A stretch of 64,000 bases of DNA. It comes from Candidatus Freyrarchaeum guaymasense (lineage in GTDB: Archaea; Asgardarchaeota; Jordarchaeia; Jordarchaeales; Freyrarchaeaceae). The stretch covers positions 58,975 through 122,974 of the forward strand of contig JAUQZD010000043.1 of the NCBI GenBank assembly GCA_030587405.1, given 5' to 3'. This document shows, piece after piece, positions 9,076-18,150 of the stretch (the stretch's first letter is position 1; each line of letters starts with the position of its first letter). The notes under the pieces are model-generated. The model was not told the DNA's origin. It worked only from the letters and a program-made list of their open reading frames with translations, and ran no database searches. The position numbers and the translations under genes are program-made.

Positions 9076-9398
9076 GTTGCTATTCCATTGCGCAGCCAGT
9101 TGACGGCGTTAACATTGCTCATGCTCATTTCGTGTACTCCTTCCTCAACCGGACGTATCGAATGTTTCGCTATGAAAAGCAGAGTTAAGTTAAAGACCCA
9201 TCTGGTGAGAACGTAATATCCTGGTGCTAAAGCGATCACTAAAAACAACGGTAACTTTATTATGTCTAGGAGAATATAAACTAAAACTATAGTGGGGCAA
9301 ATTCCTACTATAGATGCTGCTAGAAGATACGACACAAGTAATCCAAGGAAATTTGGTGTCTTTTCCTTTTCTACCTTGCCTTCTTCAAGTGAAGCCAT
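9036..9398 (-). CDS. Membrane segment of the split acyltransferase
   Basis: A 120-residue protein with two strong transmembrane helices (residues 18-45 and 50-75), followed by SIRPVEEGVHEMSMSNVNAVNWLRNG. That soluble loop resembles the EGxY-(W/S)S-xxxxRW linker seen in membrane-bound hexapeptide acyltransferases. The frame then runs out 40 bases into the next frame. It starts at ATG 9398 behind a GGAGGG-type RBS. Read with 8611-9075, the pair would give one ordinary-length enzyme that modifies a cell-surface sugar or lipid-linked substrate; this is inference. Confidence 0.55.
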   Translation of the reverse strand: MASLEEGKVEKEKTPNFLGLLVSYLLAASIVGICPTIVLVYILLDIIKLPLFLVIALAPGYYVLTRWVFNLTLLFIAKHSIRPVEEGVHEMSMSNVNAVNWLRNGIATCLALHYIGFELV

Positions 9399-9438
9399 AA
9401 TTTCACCCTCCTTTTTCTTTGAGTTTTCTTTCTTATTC

Positions 9439-10473
9439 CTAAAAGAAAATAAAAAGATTCTCTTCAGGCATCAACTCTTTTAATTTTCTTTTGAGTATTA
9501 CAACTATTGTATCATAGTAGGGTATGCTAAACCACTTCCAGCTCATCATCTTTAAAATCGTCTCCAGCATTTCATTGTTTCCCTGTTTCAGAGCGTAAAT
9601 TGCCTGCCGTATCTCCCAAGCTAAGTGAAGCTCGCCTATCTCTCTCCCTCCTTCCATTGTTTCTATGGTAAAATTTAATATGTCGAGAGCCTCTCCGAAG
9701 TTTCCTAATGCAAGGTGGCAGAGTGCATACGTCTTAAGATTGTAAACCTGCATTTCGTCTTCGATATCCGGGTTTGCAAGCAGTCCACGAAACATTTTTT
9801 CAGCATAAACAGTATCCCCCCTAACGAGAGAATAACAACCCGCAATAAACTTTAAAGTTGTTTTGATGAATGATGAAGTTTCCCTATCCAACGCTTCCTT
9901 CAACGTTTCTAAAGCGGCCTCAACGCTTCCCATTCTGAACAATGATGACGCTAAAAAAACTGATGGCACGTTTAAAGACCGCTTTTTACTATGGAGTTCC
10001 AAAAATAACTCTCTCGCTTCACGCCTCTTTCCTAGTATAAGGTAGCATGTAGCTGCATTGTACATTCCCATGACTGGACGCAGACGATCCTCTTTCCTTA
10101 AAGCATGTACATTTTCCTTCGCAAAGAATTCTGCTGCCTTAATGAGGTGCTTAACGAATCGTGGCTTATCAATATAGCAGTAACCTAACCAAACATGGAG
10201 CAGCCCTAAATCATAACATCCCAGCTTCGAATTTGCCAATTCCCTTTTAAATTCGGAAATGGCTGCCCCTTTAAGTTTTAGTGCTTCTTTCCTTTTTCCT
10301 TCATACAAGAAGCAGTCTGCTATGCTACTAAGCATGTAGCCTCTTTTAGCGGGAACATTAAGATATTTACTTAACATTTCAAACTTCATTTTTAGCTCTT
10401 CACAAGCCAAATAGCTGCCTCCTCTCAAGCAAAGTAATATTATTATAAAGACTTCACTTCCCTTTAAATACAA
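9439..10473 (-). CDS. TPR-like helical repeat protein
   Basis: A 344-residue, almost entirely helical protein. It has recurring 34-40 residue units of tetratricopeptide type, seen in MLSSIADCFLYEGKRKEALK, YNAATCYLILGKRREARELF and CHLALGNFGEALDIL. These carry the small-residue, Ala and Gly/Asn-x-x-x-Ala spacing of TPR helices. No catalytic domain, signal peptide or membrane segment is visible. Such proteins scaffold complexes; the partner is unknown. Confidence 0.6.
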   Translation of the reverse strand: MYLKGSEVFIIILLCLRGGSYLACEELKMKFEMLSKYLNVPAKRGYMLSSIADCFLYEGKRKEALKLKGAAISEFKRELANSKLGCYDLGLLHVWLGYCYIDKPRFVKHLIKAAEFFAKENVHALRKEDRLRPVMGMYNAATCYLILGKRREARELFLELHSKKRSLNVPSVFLASSLFRMGSVEAALETLKEALDRETSSFIKTTLKFIAGCYSLVRGDTVYAEKMFRGLLANPDIEDEMQVYNLKTYALCHLALGNFGEALDILNFTIETMEGGREIGELHLAWEIRQAIYALKQGNNEMLETILKMMSWKWFSIPYYDTIVVILKRKLKELMPEENLFIFF

Positions 10474-10515
10474 GTTTCTCCTTGATTGTTTTTATAATCA
10501 ACTGGTGATTGGTCT

Positions 10516-11610
10516 ATGACGCCACGTAGACTACCTCTTCATGAATGGCACGCCGAACATGCTGTTATGTTTGAATTTGCTGGGTTTGAAATGCCATTGG
10601 AATATAAGGGTTTCGGTCCAACCGTGGAGGCCCTCTCGGTTAGGCGCAACGTGGGCCTCTTTGATGTGTCCCACATGGGGCGAATAATGGTTTCAGGAGA
10701 TGATGCAACCCGTTTAATGAACCTCTTATTTACTAGGGATGTTGAAGCCATGCGGAAAGGAGACTGTAAATATGGTTTTTTACTTAATGAGCATGGAGGA
10801 ATAATAGACGACATAATCGTATATAAGATGGATAATGGACTGCTACTTGTGGTAAACGCGTGCAATAGGGAAAGGGCTTTCTCTTGGATTACAGCAAAGA
10901 CTGACGAGTTTAACTTTAATGTTCAAGTAGACGACTTATCCGATGAATCCGTCATGTTTGCAGTTCAAGGACCTTTATCGCCACAAGTTATTAAAGGTCT
11001 TACAAGTCTCTCCTCTTTGGGAAGGTTTAAACATTGTAGTGTTACCGTTTTAGGGTCGCCCTGTTTACTCTCTAGAACCGGATACACCGGCGAGGACGGC
11101 TTCGAAATAATACAGTTTGATGATGAAAAGGCATTAGCACTCTGGGAACTGATACTTAAGCTAGGAGAATCGTCGTCAATAACTCCCTGTGGGCTTGCTG
11201 CAAGAGATATCCTTAGGATGGAGGCAGGGCTTGCCTTATATGGAGTAGATATTAATGAAGATGTAACCCCCATCGAGGCCTCCCTTGAGCGCTTCCTAGA
11301 CTTGGACAAGAACTTTATAGGGCGGAAAGCCCTTGAAACACGTGGAATACGGTTTTTACGGGTAAGTCTACTTATGGAAGAAAGAGGAATACCACGTAAA
11401 GGGTACAGTATTCTTATAGATGGAATGAAATCCGGCTTTGTTACTAGTGGAACTTTATCTCCTCTTAAAGGAGTTGGAGTGGGCATGGGATATATAAAGA
11501 AGAACAGCGTTAAACATTATGGATACGTTGAAATAAGAGGTAAACCTCGAAAAGTCAGAATTCTCCACCCCTCTGAAATCCTCACCGAATTGAAATCTCT
11601 TCAACGTTAA
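10516..11610 (+). CDS. gcvT: Aminomethyltransferase, glycine cleavage T protein
   Basis: A 364-residue GcvT. It transfers the methylene group from H-protein-bound aminomethyl-lipoate to tetrahydrofolate (or tetrahydromethanopterin) and releases ammonia. Visible signatures are the N-terminal [21 protein letters not shown] segment, [12 protein letters not shown], the [12 protein letters not shown] folate-domain motif and the C-terminal barrel. Its length is normal. The gene converges on gcvPB, and the two stop codons overlap by four bases, so the cleavage genes sit together but are transcribed separately. No gcvH is nearby. Confidence 0.93.
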   Translation: MTPRRLPLHEWHAEHAVMFEFAGFEMPLEYKGFGPTVEALSVRRNVGLFDVSHMGRIMVSGDDATRLMNLLFTRDVEAMRKGDCKYGFLLNEHGGIIDDIIVYKMDNGLLLVVNACNRERAFSWITAKTDEFNFNVQVDDLSDESVMFAVQGPLSPQVIKGLTSLSSLGRFKHCSVTVLGSPCLLSRTGYTGEDGFEIIQFDDEKALALWELILKLGESSSITPCGLAARDILRMEAGLALYGVDINEDVTPIEASLERFLDLDKNFIGRKALETRGIRFLRVSLLMEERGIPRKGYSILIDGMKSGFVTSGTLSPLKGVGVGMGYIKKNSVKHYGYVEIRGKPRKVRILHPSEILTELKSLQR

Positions 11611-13151
11611 TGCTCCATTGCTGCCTTCCCTTCAAGGTACATTTTCCATGTTAGAATTTGCTCTTTTGCCGCTTTAGCTTCATCCACCCTTCTTACTGAT
11701 GTGTTATGTGGGGCGCGTTTCAACACGTCTGGTTTAGTATATGCCTCCTCAGAAATTTTCTCCATGACTTCAACGAACCTTCTTAATGTGTCAAGATTTT
11801 CTGTTTCAGTTGGCTCGATCATTAAGGCTTCAGGTACTATTAAAGGAAAGTATATCGTTGGCGGGTGAATCCCATAGTCCAATATCCTTTTTGCAATGTC
11901 CAGCGCGGTGACGCCGGCGTCTTTTTTTAACTGTGTAGCACTCACTACAAATTCGTGTTTATACAAGCCTTTATATGGTAATGAGAATCCCTTTATCTTC
12001 TCTATTCTCTTAGCAAGGTAATTTGCATTGAGTACGGCTACCTCAGCAACCCGTCTTAATCCCTCTCTTCCAATCATTTTCAAGTAAATGTACGCTTTTA
12101 AGATCACGGTGAAATTTCCATAAAAGCTTCTGACCTTCCCAATAGTTTTCGGCTTGTTATAGTTAAGGTAGTACTTCTGTTTTTCTTCGTCGTACTCTAC
12201 CGTTGGTACTGGAAGGTACTCAACTAACCGTTCGTTAACCCCTACGGGTCCTGCTCCTGGACCGCCACCACCATGAGGAGTAGAAAACGTTTTATGAAGA
12301 TTTACGTGGGCTATGTCAAATCCCATATCTCCAGGTTTAACTACACCTAACAACGCGTTCATATTGGCTCCGTCTAAATATAGTAGGGCACCATATTCAT
12401 GGACTATTCTAGAAATTTTTAATATGTCCCTCTCGAAAAGCCCTAATGTGTTCGGGTTTGTCAGCATTAAGCAGGCTACTTGCTCTCCGATTATAGCTTC
12501 TAAAGCATCTAAGTCCACCAATCCTTCTTCGTTTGAAGGAATTGTAACCACGTTGAAACCGCACATTCTCGCACTTGCAGGATTCGTACCGTGAGCTGAA
12601 TCTGGTATTAAAACGTCTCTCCGGTCCTCTTCGAGGTCCTCAAAGTACCTTCTCGCCATTGCCATACCAGTAAGCTCCCCCTGAGCTCCAGCAGCTGGCT
12701 GAAGAGTTACCCTACTCATGCCTAAAATCTCGGCGAGCATCCTTTCTGTTTCATAAAGTATCTCTAATGCTCCTTGAACCGTTTCCTCATCTTGGTTGGG
12801 GTGGACGTAGGCTACCTCAGGAACACTAGCGATCTCTTCGCATATCTTTGGGTTATATTTCATAGTGCAGGACCCTAAAGGGTAAAATCCTAGGTCTACA
12901 CAGTAGTTCATTTGCGCTAGTCGGGTGTAATGTCTAACAACTTCAACCTCTGATAGTTCAGGTAGGTTAGGCGGCTTTTTCCTCCTCATTCTTTCAGGTA
13001 TCATGGCAATTACTTCCTCTACTAGTTCACGTGCTTTTTTGATTGGTTCTGGAGGTTTATGTCCCTCTCTTCCCTTCTTGGAAAGCTCGAACACCGTTGG
13101 CTCTAAGACCTTATCCTTATACCTCCACGTGGCTTGCCTGAACTCCGCCAT
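11607..13151 (-). CDS. gcvPB: Glycine dehydrogenase (decarboxylating) subunit 2
   Basis: The PLP-binding half of the split P protein, about 514 residues from ATG at 13151, which has GAAGGTG six bases upstream. The PLP lysine lies in [16 protein letters not shown]. The N-terminal region carries [11 protein letters not shown]. With GcvPA it decarboxylates glycine and loads the aminomethyl group on lipoylated H protein. It follows gcvPA by three bases in the same operon. A split P protein is usual in archaea and many bacteria. Confidence 0.95.
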   Translation of the reverse strand: MAEFRQATWRYKDKVLEPTVFELSKKGREGHKPPEPIKKARELVEEVIAMIPERMRRKKPPNLPELSEVEVVRHYTRLAQMNYCVDLGFYPLGSCTMKYNPKICEEIASVPEVAYVHPNQDEETVQGALEILYETERMLAEILGMSRVTLQPAAGAQGELTGMAMARRYFEDLEEDRRDVLIPDSAHGTNPASARMCGFNVVTIPSNEEGLVDLDALEAIIGEQVACLMLTNPNTLGLFERDILKISRIVHEYGALLYLDGANMNALLGVVKPGDMGFDIAHVNLHKTFSTPHGGGGPGAGPVGVNERLVEYLPVPTVEYDEEKQKYYLNYNKPKTIGKVRSFYGNFTVILKAYIYLKMIGREGLRRVAEVAVLNANYLAKRIEKIKGFSLPYKGLYKHEFVVSATQLKKDAGVTALDIAKRILDYGIHPPTIYFPLIVPEALMIEPTETENLDTLRRFVEVMEKISEEAYTKPDVLKRAPHNTSVRRVDEAKAAKEQILTWKMYLEGKAAMEH

Positions 13152-13163
13152 TTTAAACACCTT

Positions 13164-14522
13164 CTAGCTTGAAATGCTTGATAATGCTTTAATTAAGGCC
13201 TCGACGTCTTCTTCTGTATGTACTTCGGTTACGCAGAAAAGGAATGCTTCCCCTAGCTCTGGAAACTCGTCCTTTAACATTTTTCCTCCGTGTACGCCGC
13301 TATTTATGAGCGTTTTATGAACTTCCGTTGATGGGAAATCTGTTCTCACAGTGAACTCCTTAAAGTGAGGGGCTGAGAAGATCGGTGCCTTAAAACCGTT
13401 TATCGCGTCTATTTTCTTCATTAAATATCTTGCATTTGCCATGCACACTTTAGCCACCTGCTCTATTCCTTTGGGTCCCATGTATGCCATGTAAATTGCT
13501 GCTTGCACCGCGCAGAGCGTCTCGTTGGAACAAATGTTGCTGGTTGCCTTTTCACGTCTAATATGTTGCTCTCTCGTTTGGAGAGTTATAGTATAGCACC
13601 TGTTGCCTTCATAATCCTCCGTTATCCCTATTATCCGTCCAGGCATGTTCCTGATCATTTTCTTATCGTTACGACACGTGAAAATACCTAGAAGAGGGCC
13701 TCCAAAGTTTAGTCCCACGCCTAAGGGTTGTCCTTCTCCTATAACTATGTCTGCACCGTAGTCTCCTGGAGGGGTTAGAACTCCCAGCGAGATAGGGTCG
13801 ACTCCTACTATGAAGATGGCATCGACTTCATGGGCTATTTTTCCGGCCTCCTCGGCTTCGCACTCTATTACTCCAAAGTAGTTTGGGTTTTCAATATACA
13901 CTCCTGCTGTCTCCTTAGATATCACATTCTGTAATCCTTCCAAATCGATCATGCCTGTTTCCACGTCGTATGCTACTTTTCTGATCGTTGCTTTGCCATG
14001 AATGTACGTTTTAAGCACAGCCTCCCTTTCAGGGCTTATCGCTTGAGGTATCACTATCTCCTTTTTCCCTGTTACCCTTAAAGCCATCAAGGCTGCTTCA
14101 CCTAGCGATGAAGCCCAATCGTACATCGACGCATTAGCAACGTCCATTCCCGTCAGCTCGCAGATCATGCTTTGATATTCAAAGAGTGCCTGTAATATTC
14201 CCTGTGAAATTTCAGGTTGGTAAGGAGTGTAGCCTGTCACAAATTCCGGTAATGCAGATAAATATTTAACAACTGAGGGAACGTAATGTGGCCACACGCC
14301 CCCTCCTAAGAATAGAGGCATGGTGCTATATGGCTTGTTTTTACTTAATATTTTCATTACATGTCTCTTAACTTCGTACTCTGTTCTTCCGCGTGGTGCT
14401 TCAACCATGCTTATTTTCAATTCAGGCGGTATGTCGTCGAAGAGTTCCTCTATGGTTTCAATACTTATTTCCCTTAGCATTTCCTCTATTTCACCTTGAG
14501 TTAGCGGCATAAACTTGCTCAT
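13164..14522 (-). CDS. gcvPA: Glycine dehydrogenase (decarboxylating) subunit 1
   Basis: A 452-residue partner of GcvPB with the same fold but no PLP lysine. Characteristic segments are FLGGGVWPHYVPSVV, TGYTPYQPEISQGILQALFEYQ, ANASMYDWASSLGEAALMA and REQHIRREKATSNICSNETLC. The start is ATG 14522. It forms the two-gene P-protein operon with gcvPB. The heterotetramer acts in the cytoplasm, supplying or consuming one-carbon units. Confidence 0.95.
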   Translation of the reverse strand: MSKFMPLTQGEIEEMLREISIETIEELFDDIPPELKISMVEAPRGRTEYEVKRHVMKILSKNKPYSTMPLFLGGGVWPHYVPSVVKYLSALPEFVTGYTPYQPEISQGILQALFEYQSMICELTGMDVANASMYDWASSLGEAALMALRVTGKKEIVIPQAISPEREAVLKTYIHGKATIRKVAYDVETGMIDLEGLQNVISKETAGVYIENPNYFGVIECEAEEAGKIAHEVDAIFIVGVDPISLGVLTPPGDYGADIVIGEGQPLGVGLNFGGPLLGIFTCRNDKKMIRNMPGRIIGITEDYEGNRCYTITLQTREQHIRREKATSNICSNETLCAVQAAIYMAYMGPKGIEQVAKVCMANARYLMKKIDAINGFKAPIFSAPHFKEFTVRTDFPSTEVHKTLINSGVHGGKMLKDEFPELGEAFLFCVTEVHTEEDVEALIKALSSISS

Positions 14523-14606
14523 TAACCTTCCCCTTACACAACCTGTCAGCTTGCATTATTCATAAAAATCAACTTACTTTCTCTTTTAAATTTCTTTCAA
14601 AATAGC

Positions 14607-15464
14607 TTATTCTATTAAGTTGTTTTTTGAATAGAGAAAGAATCTGCTTAAGAGAATAGCGCCACATAATTGGATCGGTAAAATGGTGTAGATAAACGTT
14701 GTTGCTCCAAATAGTAATGACCACATAGTTAAGAATACTGGTAAGAGAAAGGTTATACTTGTTGCAAGCATCATCCTATTTTCAAGCTCTAACGTATATC
14801 TTTGGTATTCGTCTCTAATTTCCATTCTAGCTTTATTAACCACCTGCCGCCATGTCATATGAACACTTTTTGCTCTTACCACCAAAGGAAGATATAATTT
14901 CAATGCTCTCGTTGGTTGTCTCTGTGCAAAACGAATCATCGCTTTTTCCATGTTTTCTCCACAGAGAATCCTCCTCGCAATTTTTCTAAATGTAAACGTT
15001 ACCTCTTCCTCATCGAGCCGTGTTAATGGTATAATTGCATCATATATGTTTCCTGTGGTGCGTTCTGCGAATAGGATCATCTTAATGATCGTGTCTGCAT
15101 ATAAGCCATATGCTCTCTTCCTTCTCTCTAGTTCTTTTAAAAGAAGCGTGAAAGGTAAATTATAGGCCGCTATACTCGTGGTAACAGTAAATGTTATTGC
15201 GATGCCTACGTTTTTCAGCAAAATGGTTGATGGTAAAAAAATAAGTATCCCAACGAGTATGCTAAAGATTAAACTCCCAGTATGCAGCTCTTCACTAGTA
15301 ACTTGAAGCTTTCTAAGTATTATGTTTATTTCCTTTTCCCTCGTTTTTAAATTGGTCGTTGGTAGCTTAAACGGAAGCAACGACGCTAAATGCTTGCAGA
15401 TATTAATGATAATTAATGTAGCTTCTCTATAATTTTCTTTATCTCTCTTTTTACATCCTTCCAA
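14607..15464 (-). CDS. TadC/FlaJ-like type II/IV secretion membrane platform protein
   Basis: A 285-residue membrane protein. Two hydrophobic segments lie near residues 65-110 and two near 225-275, flanking a cytoplasmic helical domain (LKELERRKRAYGLYADTIIKM and TFRKIARRILCGENMEKAM). This is the layout of the T2SSF domain in archaeal pilus and archaellum platforms. Its 5' end overlaps the ATPase gene by about 50 bases, indicating translational coupling. FlaJ-type proteins usually have two tandem T2SSF domains; this one has a single domain, as in TadB or TadC. No pilin gene is seen in the flanking region. Confidence 0.75.
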   Translation of the reverse strand: MEGCKKRDKENYREATLIIINICKHLASLLPFKLPTTNLKTREKEINIILRKLQVTSEELHTGSLIFSILVGILIFLPSTILLKNVGIAITFTVTTSIAAYNLPFTLLLKELERRKRAYGLYADTIIKMILFAERTTGNIYDAIIPLTRLDEEEVTFTFRKIARRILCGENMEKAMIRFAQRQPTRALKLYLPLVVRAKSVHMTWRQVVNKARMEIRDEYQRYTLELENRMMLATSITFLLPVFLTMWSLLFGATTFIYTILPIQLCGAILLSRFFLYSKNNLIE

Positions 15465-17077
15465 TCCATCTCCCCTTCATCCACGTTGGAGGATAAATAA
15501 TAAAGGTGGTTTAGTATTGAAACATTATCCTTAACTGTGAAGATCTTTTTCTCAACCATTTTGCTGAAAGTAAACTTGTAGACATCCATTTCCTCCAGTA
15601 CTTCTTCCTCACTCGCATTAAACCGCTTACGTATCTTTTTGAGAGAGGGTGTTTTAAGGAGGTCTGTAACTCGGGATAATTCATCTCTCTCCGGGCTCCA
15701 TGCGAAAACGTCAATGAACGCTTCCCCCGAGAAAAGCTTTTCGACTGTTAAAAACTTCCGTGGATCATCGCTTGCCTCGACAATCCTCATAACCCGTCGT
15801 TTAGGCCTCCCGGCAATGCTAGGTAGCATTTTCATCTCTACAATTATGTCTAATGCCTTAAGGTTAGTTAATGGTATTCCGTGATGGATAACCCAACGTA
15901 AAATGATGTCCTCTACGGATCTGCCGTGGCATGTCTGAAGCCCTACCAACCCTGCTGTAAGGGCGTGGAACATCGCCCAGCTATCCTCCCTTGTGCGTAT
16001 TTCTCCTAGGAAAACCCAGTCGGGAGAACGATGGAGTAGCTGTGTAATTTCTTTAGCCTTGCTTTTCTCCCCTTCTTCCTCCGGCGGCTTCACTTTAACC
16101 TTCGCTTGGTGGCTCCCATGCTCTTGGAGGGAAAGACTTTCAATAACATCTTCAACATATACCTTCCTCCAGTTTAATGGCGTCATTAAGTCAAGGGCAT
16201 TTATCATTGTTGTCTTACCTGCCCTAGGCTCCCCTATAACACAAATGTTAAACCTTCTTAGAATGCAGAAAAGAAGATAGGCCGCGGCTTCGACCGATAT
16301 CGTGCCATTATAAATTAATTCAGGAATCGTATACGGTTTTTTTCGCATTCTCCTGAAGGTTAACATAATTCCCTTTGCTGCTATGGGTGGAATATCAACT
16401 AAGACTCTTACCCTGAAGAACTTGGTTAGCACCTCAGCCTTCAGCGAAGGATGTACTTCATCAAGTCGAAACCCACTCTCAAGCCGTATTCTAGTAAGAA
16501 CTCTTTCTATGTCCTTATCAGACAGTATAATGTTAGTTTTGCATCGCCCCCAATCTCTATGGTCTAAATATACGTTTTCCTCTTTTCCATCGAGGTAAAA
16601 CTCCTCTACTTTATCATCTAACAGCAAAGGGGCAATTGCAGATAAACCAGCGCACCTGAACGCTAAGCTTAACGCCACTTTTCTTGCCGTTTCCTCGGAG
16701 AGTTCCAAATAGCCTTGGAGCTGTCTAACTGCCTCATCAACGGTAAATGCAAGAAACTTATCAAATAAATGTAACCCCTTAATTTTATAGGCAATATTAT
16801 CTGCTAGTGTTGATGAGAGATGTTCAACCAATTTTTCACTCAGCAGTTCAACTGAAGAATCACTGACGGCATATATAAATTCGAGCTCTCTTGGGGAGGA
16901 GAAAATACAAACTTTATACGGTCCCACTTCGTACTCGTCTACCTTTAATATTTTCTTCTCTAACATTCGTTCTCTTCCAAAACTTCTCTTGAAAACCTCT
17001 AAGAGGCCAAACTGCCCCTCATTTACCACTAATTTACTGTTAAAACGAAACCATTCCTTTTTTAAGGCGTCCTCCAT
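15413..17077 (-). CDS. TadA/VirB11-type secretion ATPase
   Basis: About 554 residues from ATG at 17077; a TTG two codons upstream has better RBS spacing, and a farther upstream start lacks support. It is a hexameric-type secretion ATPase. Walker A is FNICVIGEPRAGKTTMINAL, the Asp box lies around KVYVEDVIESLSLQ, Walker B is DWVFLGEIRTREDS, and the His box is LQTCHGRS. It would power assembly of a type IV pilus-like filament through the platform protein encoded next. The large N-terminal domain (about 200 residues) is poorly conserved, as is usual in archaeal members. Confidence 0.85.
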   Translation of the reverse strand: MEDALKKEWFRFNSKLVVNEGQFGLLEVFKRSFGRERMLEKKILKVDEYEVGPYKVCIFSSPRELEFIYAVSDSSVELLSEKLVEHLSSTLADNIAYKIKGLHLFDKFLAFTVDEAVRQLQGYLELSEETARKVALSLAFRCAGLSAIAPLLLDDKVEEFYLDGKEENVYLDHRDWGRCKTNIILSDKDIERVLTRIRLESGFRLDEVHPSLKAEVLTKFFRVRVLVDIPPIAAKGIMLTFRRMRKKPYTIPELIYNGTISVEAAAYLLFCILRRFNICVIGEPRAGKTTMINALDLMTPLNWRKVYVEDVIESLSLQEHGSHQAKVKVKPPEEEGEKSKAKEITQLLHRSPDWVFLGEIRTREDSWAMFHALTAGLVGLQTCHGRSVEDIILRWVIHHGIPLTNLKALDIIVEMKMLPSIAGRPKRRVMRIVEASDDPRKFLTVEKLFSGEAFIDVFAWSPERDELSRVTDLLKTPSLKKIRKRFNASEEEVLEEMDVYKFTFSKMVEKKIFTVKDNVSILNHLYYLSSNVDEGEMDWKDVKREIKKIIEKLH

Positions 17078-17218
17078 ATTCAAGTAAACCCACCAGATAA
17101 GCTGCCTAAACGTATTTAAACACAGCACATCGCAAGATTAACCCTGACATGCCCCTTCATTTTTCCCTGCTACGTTTAAATCCAGAATTTACATTGCATT
17201 CTCCTTTCAATTTGCAAT

Positions 17219-17231
17219 CCAAAAAATATAA
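17219..17231 (+). promoter_or_regulatory. Candidate TATA box for tRNA-Lys
   Basis: An A/T block reading CCAAAAAATATAAG lies about 35-45 bases before the mature 5' end of tRNA-Lys. That distance suits an archaeal TATA element with a short 5' leader. It is recognised by eye only. Confidence 0.4.
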
Positions 17232-17263
17232 GTAGCCTTCCATGATAATTCATTCAATGATAC

Positions 17264-17389
17264 GGGCTGGTAGCTCAGAGGCGGAGCCGGGAACCTAGGT
17301 AGAGCATCTAAATGCTCGCCTAAAGCGCCGGACCATGGGCGAAGCTTTTAACCCGGCGGTCGCGGGTTCGAATCCCGCCCAGCCCGCCA
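17264..17389 (+). tRNA. tRNA-Lys(UUU) with three introns, CCA encoded
   Basis: The acceptor stem GGGCTGG pairs with CCAGCCC (17379-17385), followed by discriminator G and a genomic CCA. The T-arm is GCGGG-TTCGAAT-CCCGC. The anticodon loop CTTTTAA (17345-17351) gives UUU. The gene is about 48 bases too long. The best splice model removes about 15 bases from the D-loop (near 17279-17293), about 21 bases between the D-stem and anticodon stem (near 17306-17326), and 12 bases at position 30/31 (17332-17343). The mature RNA is then 75 nt with stem CCGGG/CCCGG. Exact junctions are ambiguous by a base or two. Confidence 0.88.
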
Positions 17390-17691
17390 TCTTCCTCTAT
17401 CTAGTCCTTTCTGTTCTGTATGCTGCTTTTTAATACCTCACAGGGTTCTTTACCAAAGTTTCATTTGGTTTTTATACCGTTATTTTTAAGCATTCTGTTT
17501 TATTTATCAACGGTATACTTTTAACGTAACGCTTCAACATTACAATCATGTTATTTTCTCTCCATTATACCTTTCCTTCCGTGTCATCCGCTTTAACTTT
17601 CAGTAACTCTAAGTGCTTAGGTGGGTCGTGTGTTCGTCTCTTTCACTTAGGTATTATCCCGTTTTCATCGTCGCTGTCCTGAGGGTAGCGT
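17390..17691 (+). other. Intergenic region before the Lrp-type regulator
   Basis: About 300 bases with no gene that I can support. It begins with pyrimidine-rich sequence that could terminate the tRNA transcript and contains several T runs and TTTATA-like stretches. The final 40 bases supply GAGGG upstream of the regulator's ATG. Confidence 0.4.
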
Positions 17692-18132
17692 ATGAACGAG
17701 GAAATTGATAATATAGACCGGAAGATTATTTCAATATTGCTTAATGAAGGTAGAAAAAGTTTTAATGAAATATCGTTAATCGTTGGCGTCAGCACCGGGA
17801 CGGTAGCTAACAGAATAAAGAAGCTTCTCAAAAAAGGCGTCATTAAAAAGTTCACAGTGGACCTTGACTGGAAAAAGCTCGGGTTTAAGGTTTTCGCAAT
17901 TCTTTTAATAGAAGCAGAACTCAAAAAACTTAGTTCCATAACGGAAAAATTGTACTCGTATCCAGAGGTCAACGAGATCTACACATGTATGGTGGGAACG
18001 CCAAGCATTGTAGTTTTTATTAGAGTGAATGCTATCGAGGACCTTTCTTTTTTCATACAAGATAAAATAGCTTCGCTTGAAGGAGTCAAAAACTTCAAAT
18101 CAATAATAGTAACTGATAGCAGACGGAAGTAG
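17692..18132 (+). CDS. Lrp/AsnC family transcriptional regulator
   Basis: A 146-residue regulator. Residues 1-60 form the AsnC-type winged helix (NIDRKIISILLNEGRKSFNE, then VSTGTVANRIKKLLKKGVI). Residues 70-140 form the RAM effector-binding sandwich (FAILLIEAELKKL, VNEIYTCMVGTPSIVVFI). Members of the family act as dimers or octamers sensing amino acids or related small molecules. The target cannot be inferred: the gene converges on rpoB and is preceded by tRNA-Lys. The ATG start has GAGGG six bases upstream. Confidence 0.92.
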   Translation: MNEEIDNIDRKIISILLNEGRKSFNEISLIVGVSTGTVANRIKKLLKKGVIKKFTVDLDWKKLGFKVFAILLIEAELKKLSSITEKLYSYPEVNEIYTCMVGTPSIVVFIRVNAIEDLSFFIQDKIASLEGVKNFKSIIVTDSRRK

Positions 18133-18150
18133 GGCAAAAATAAAACGGGG

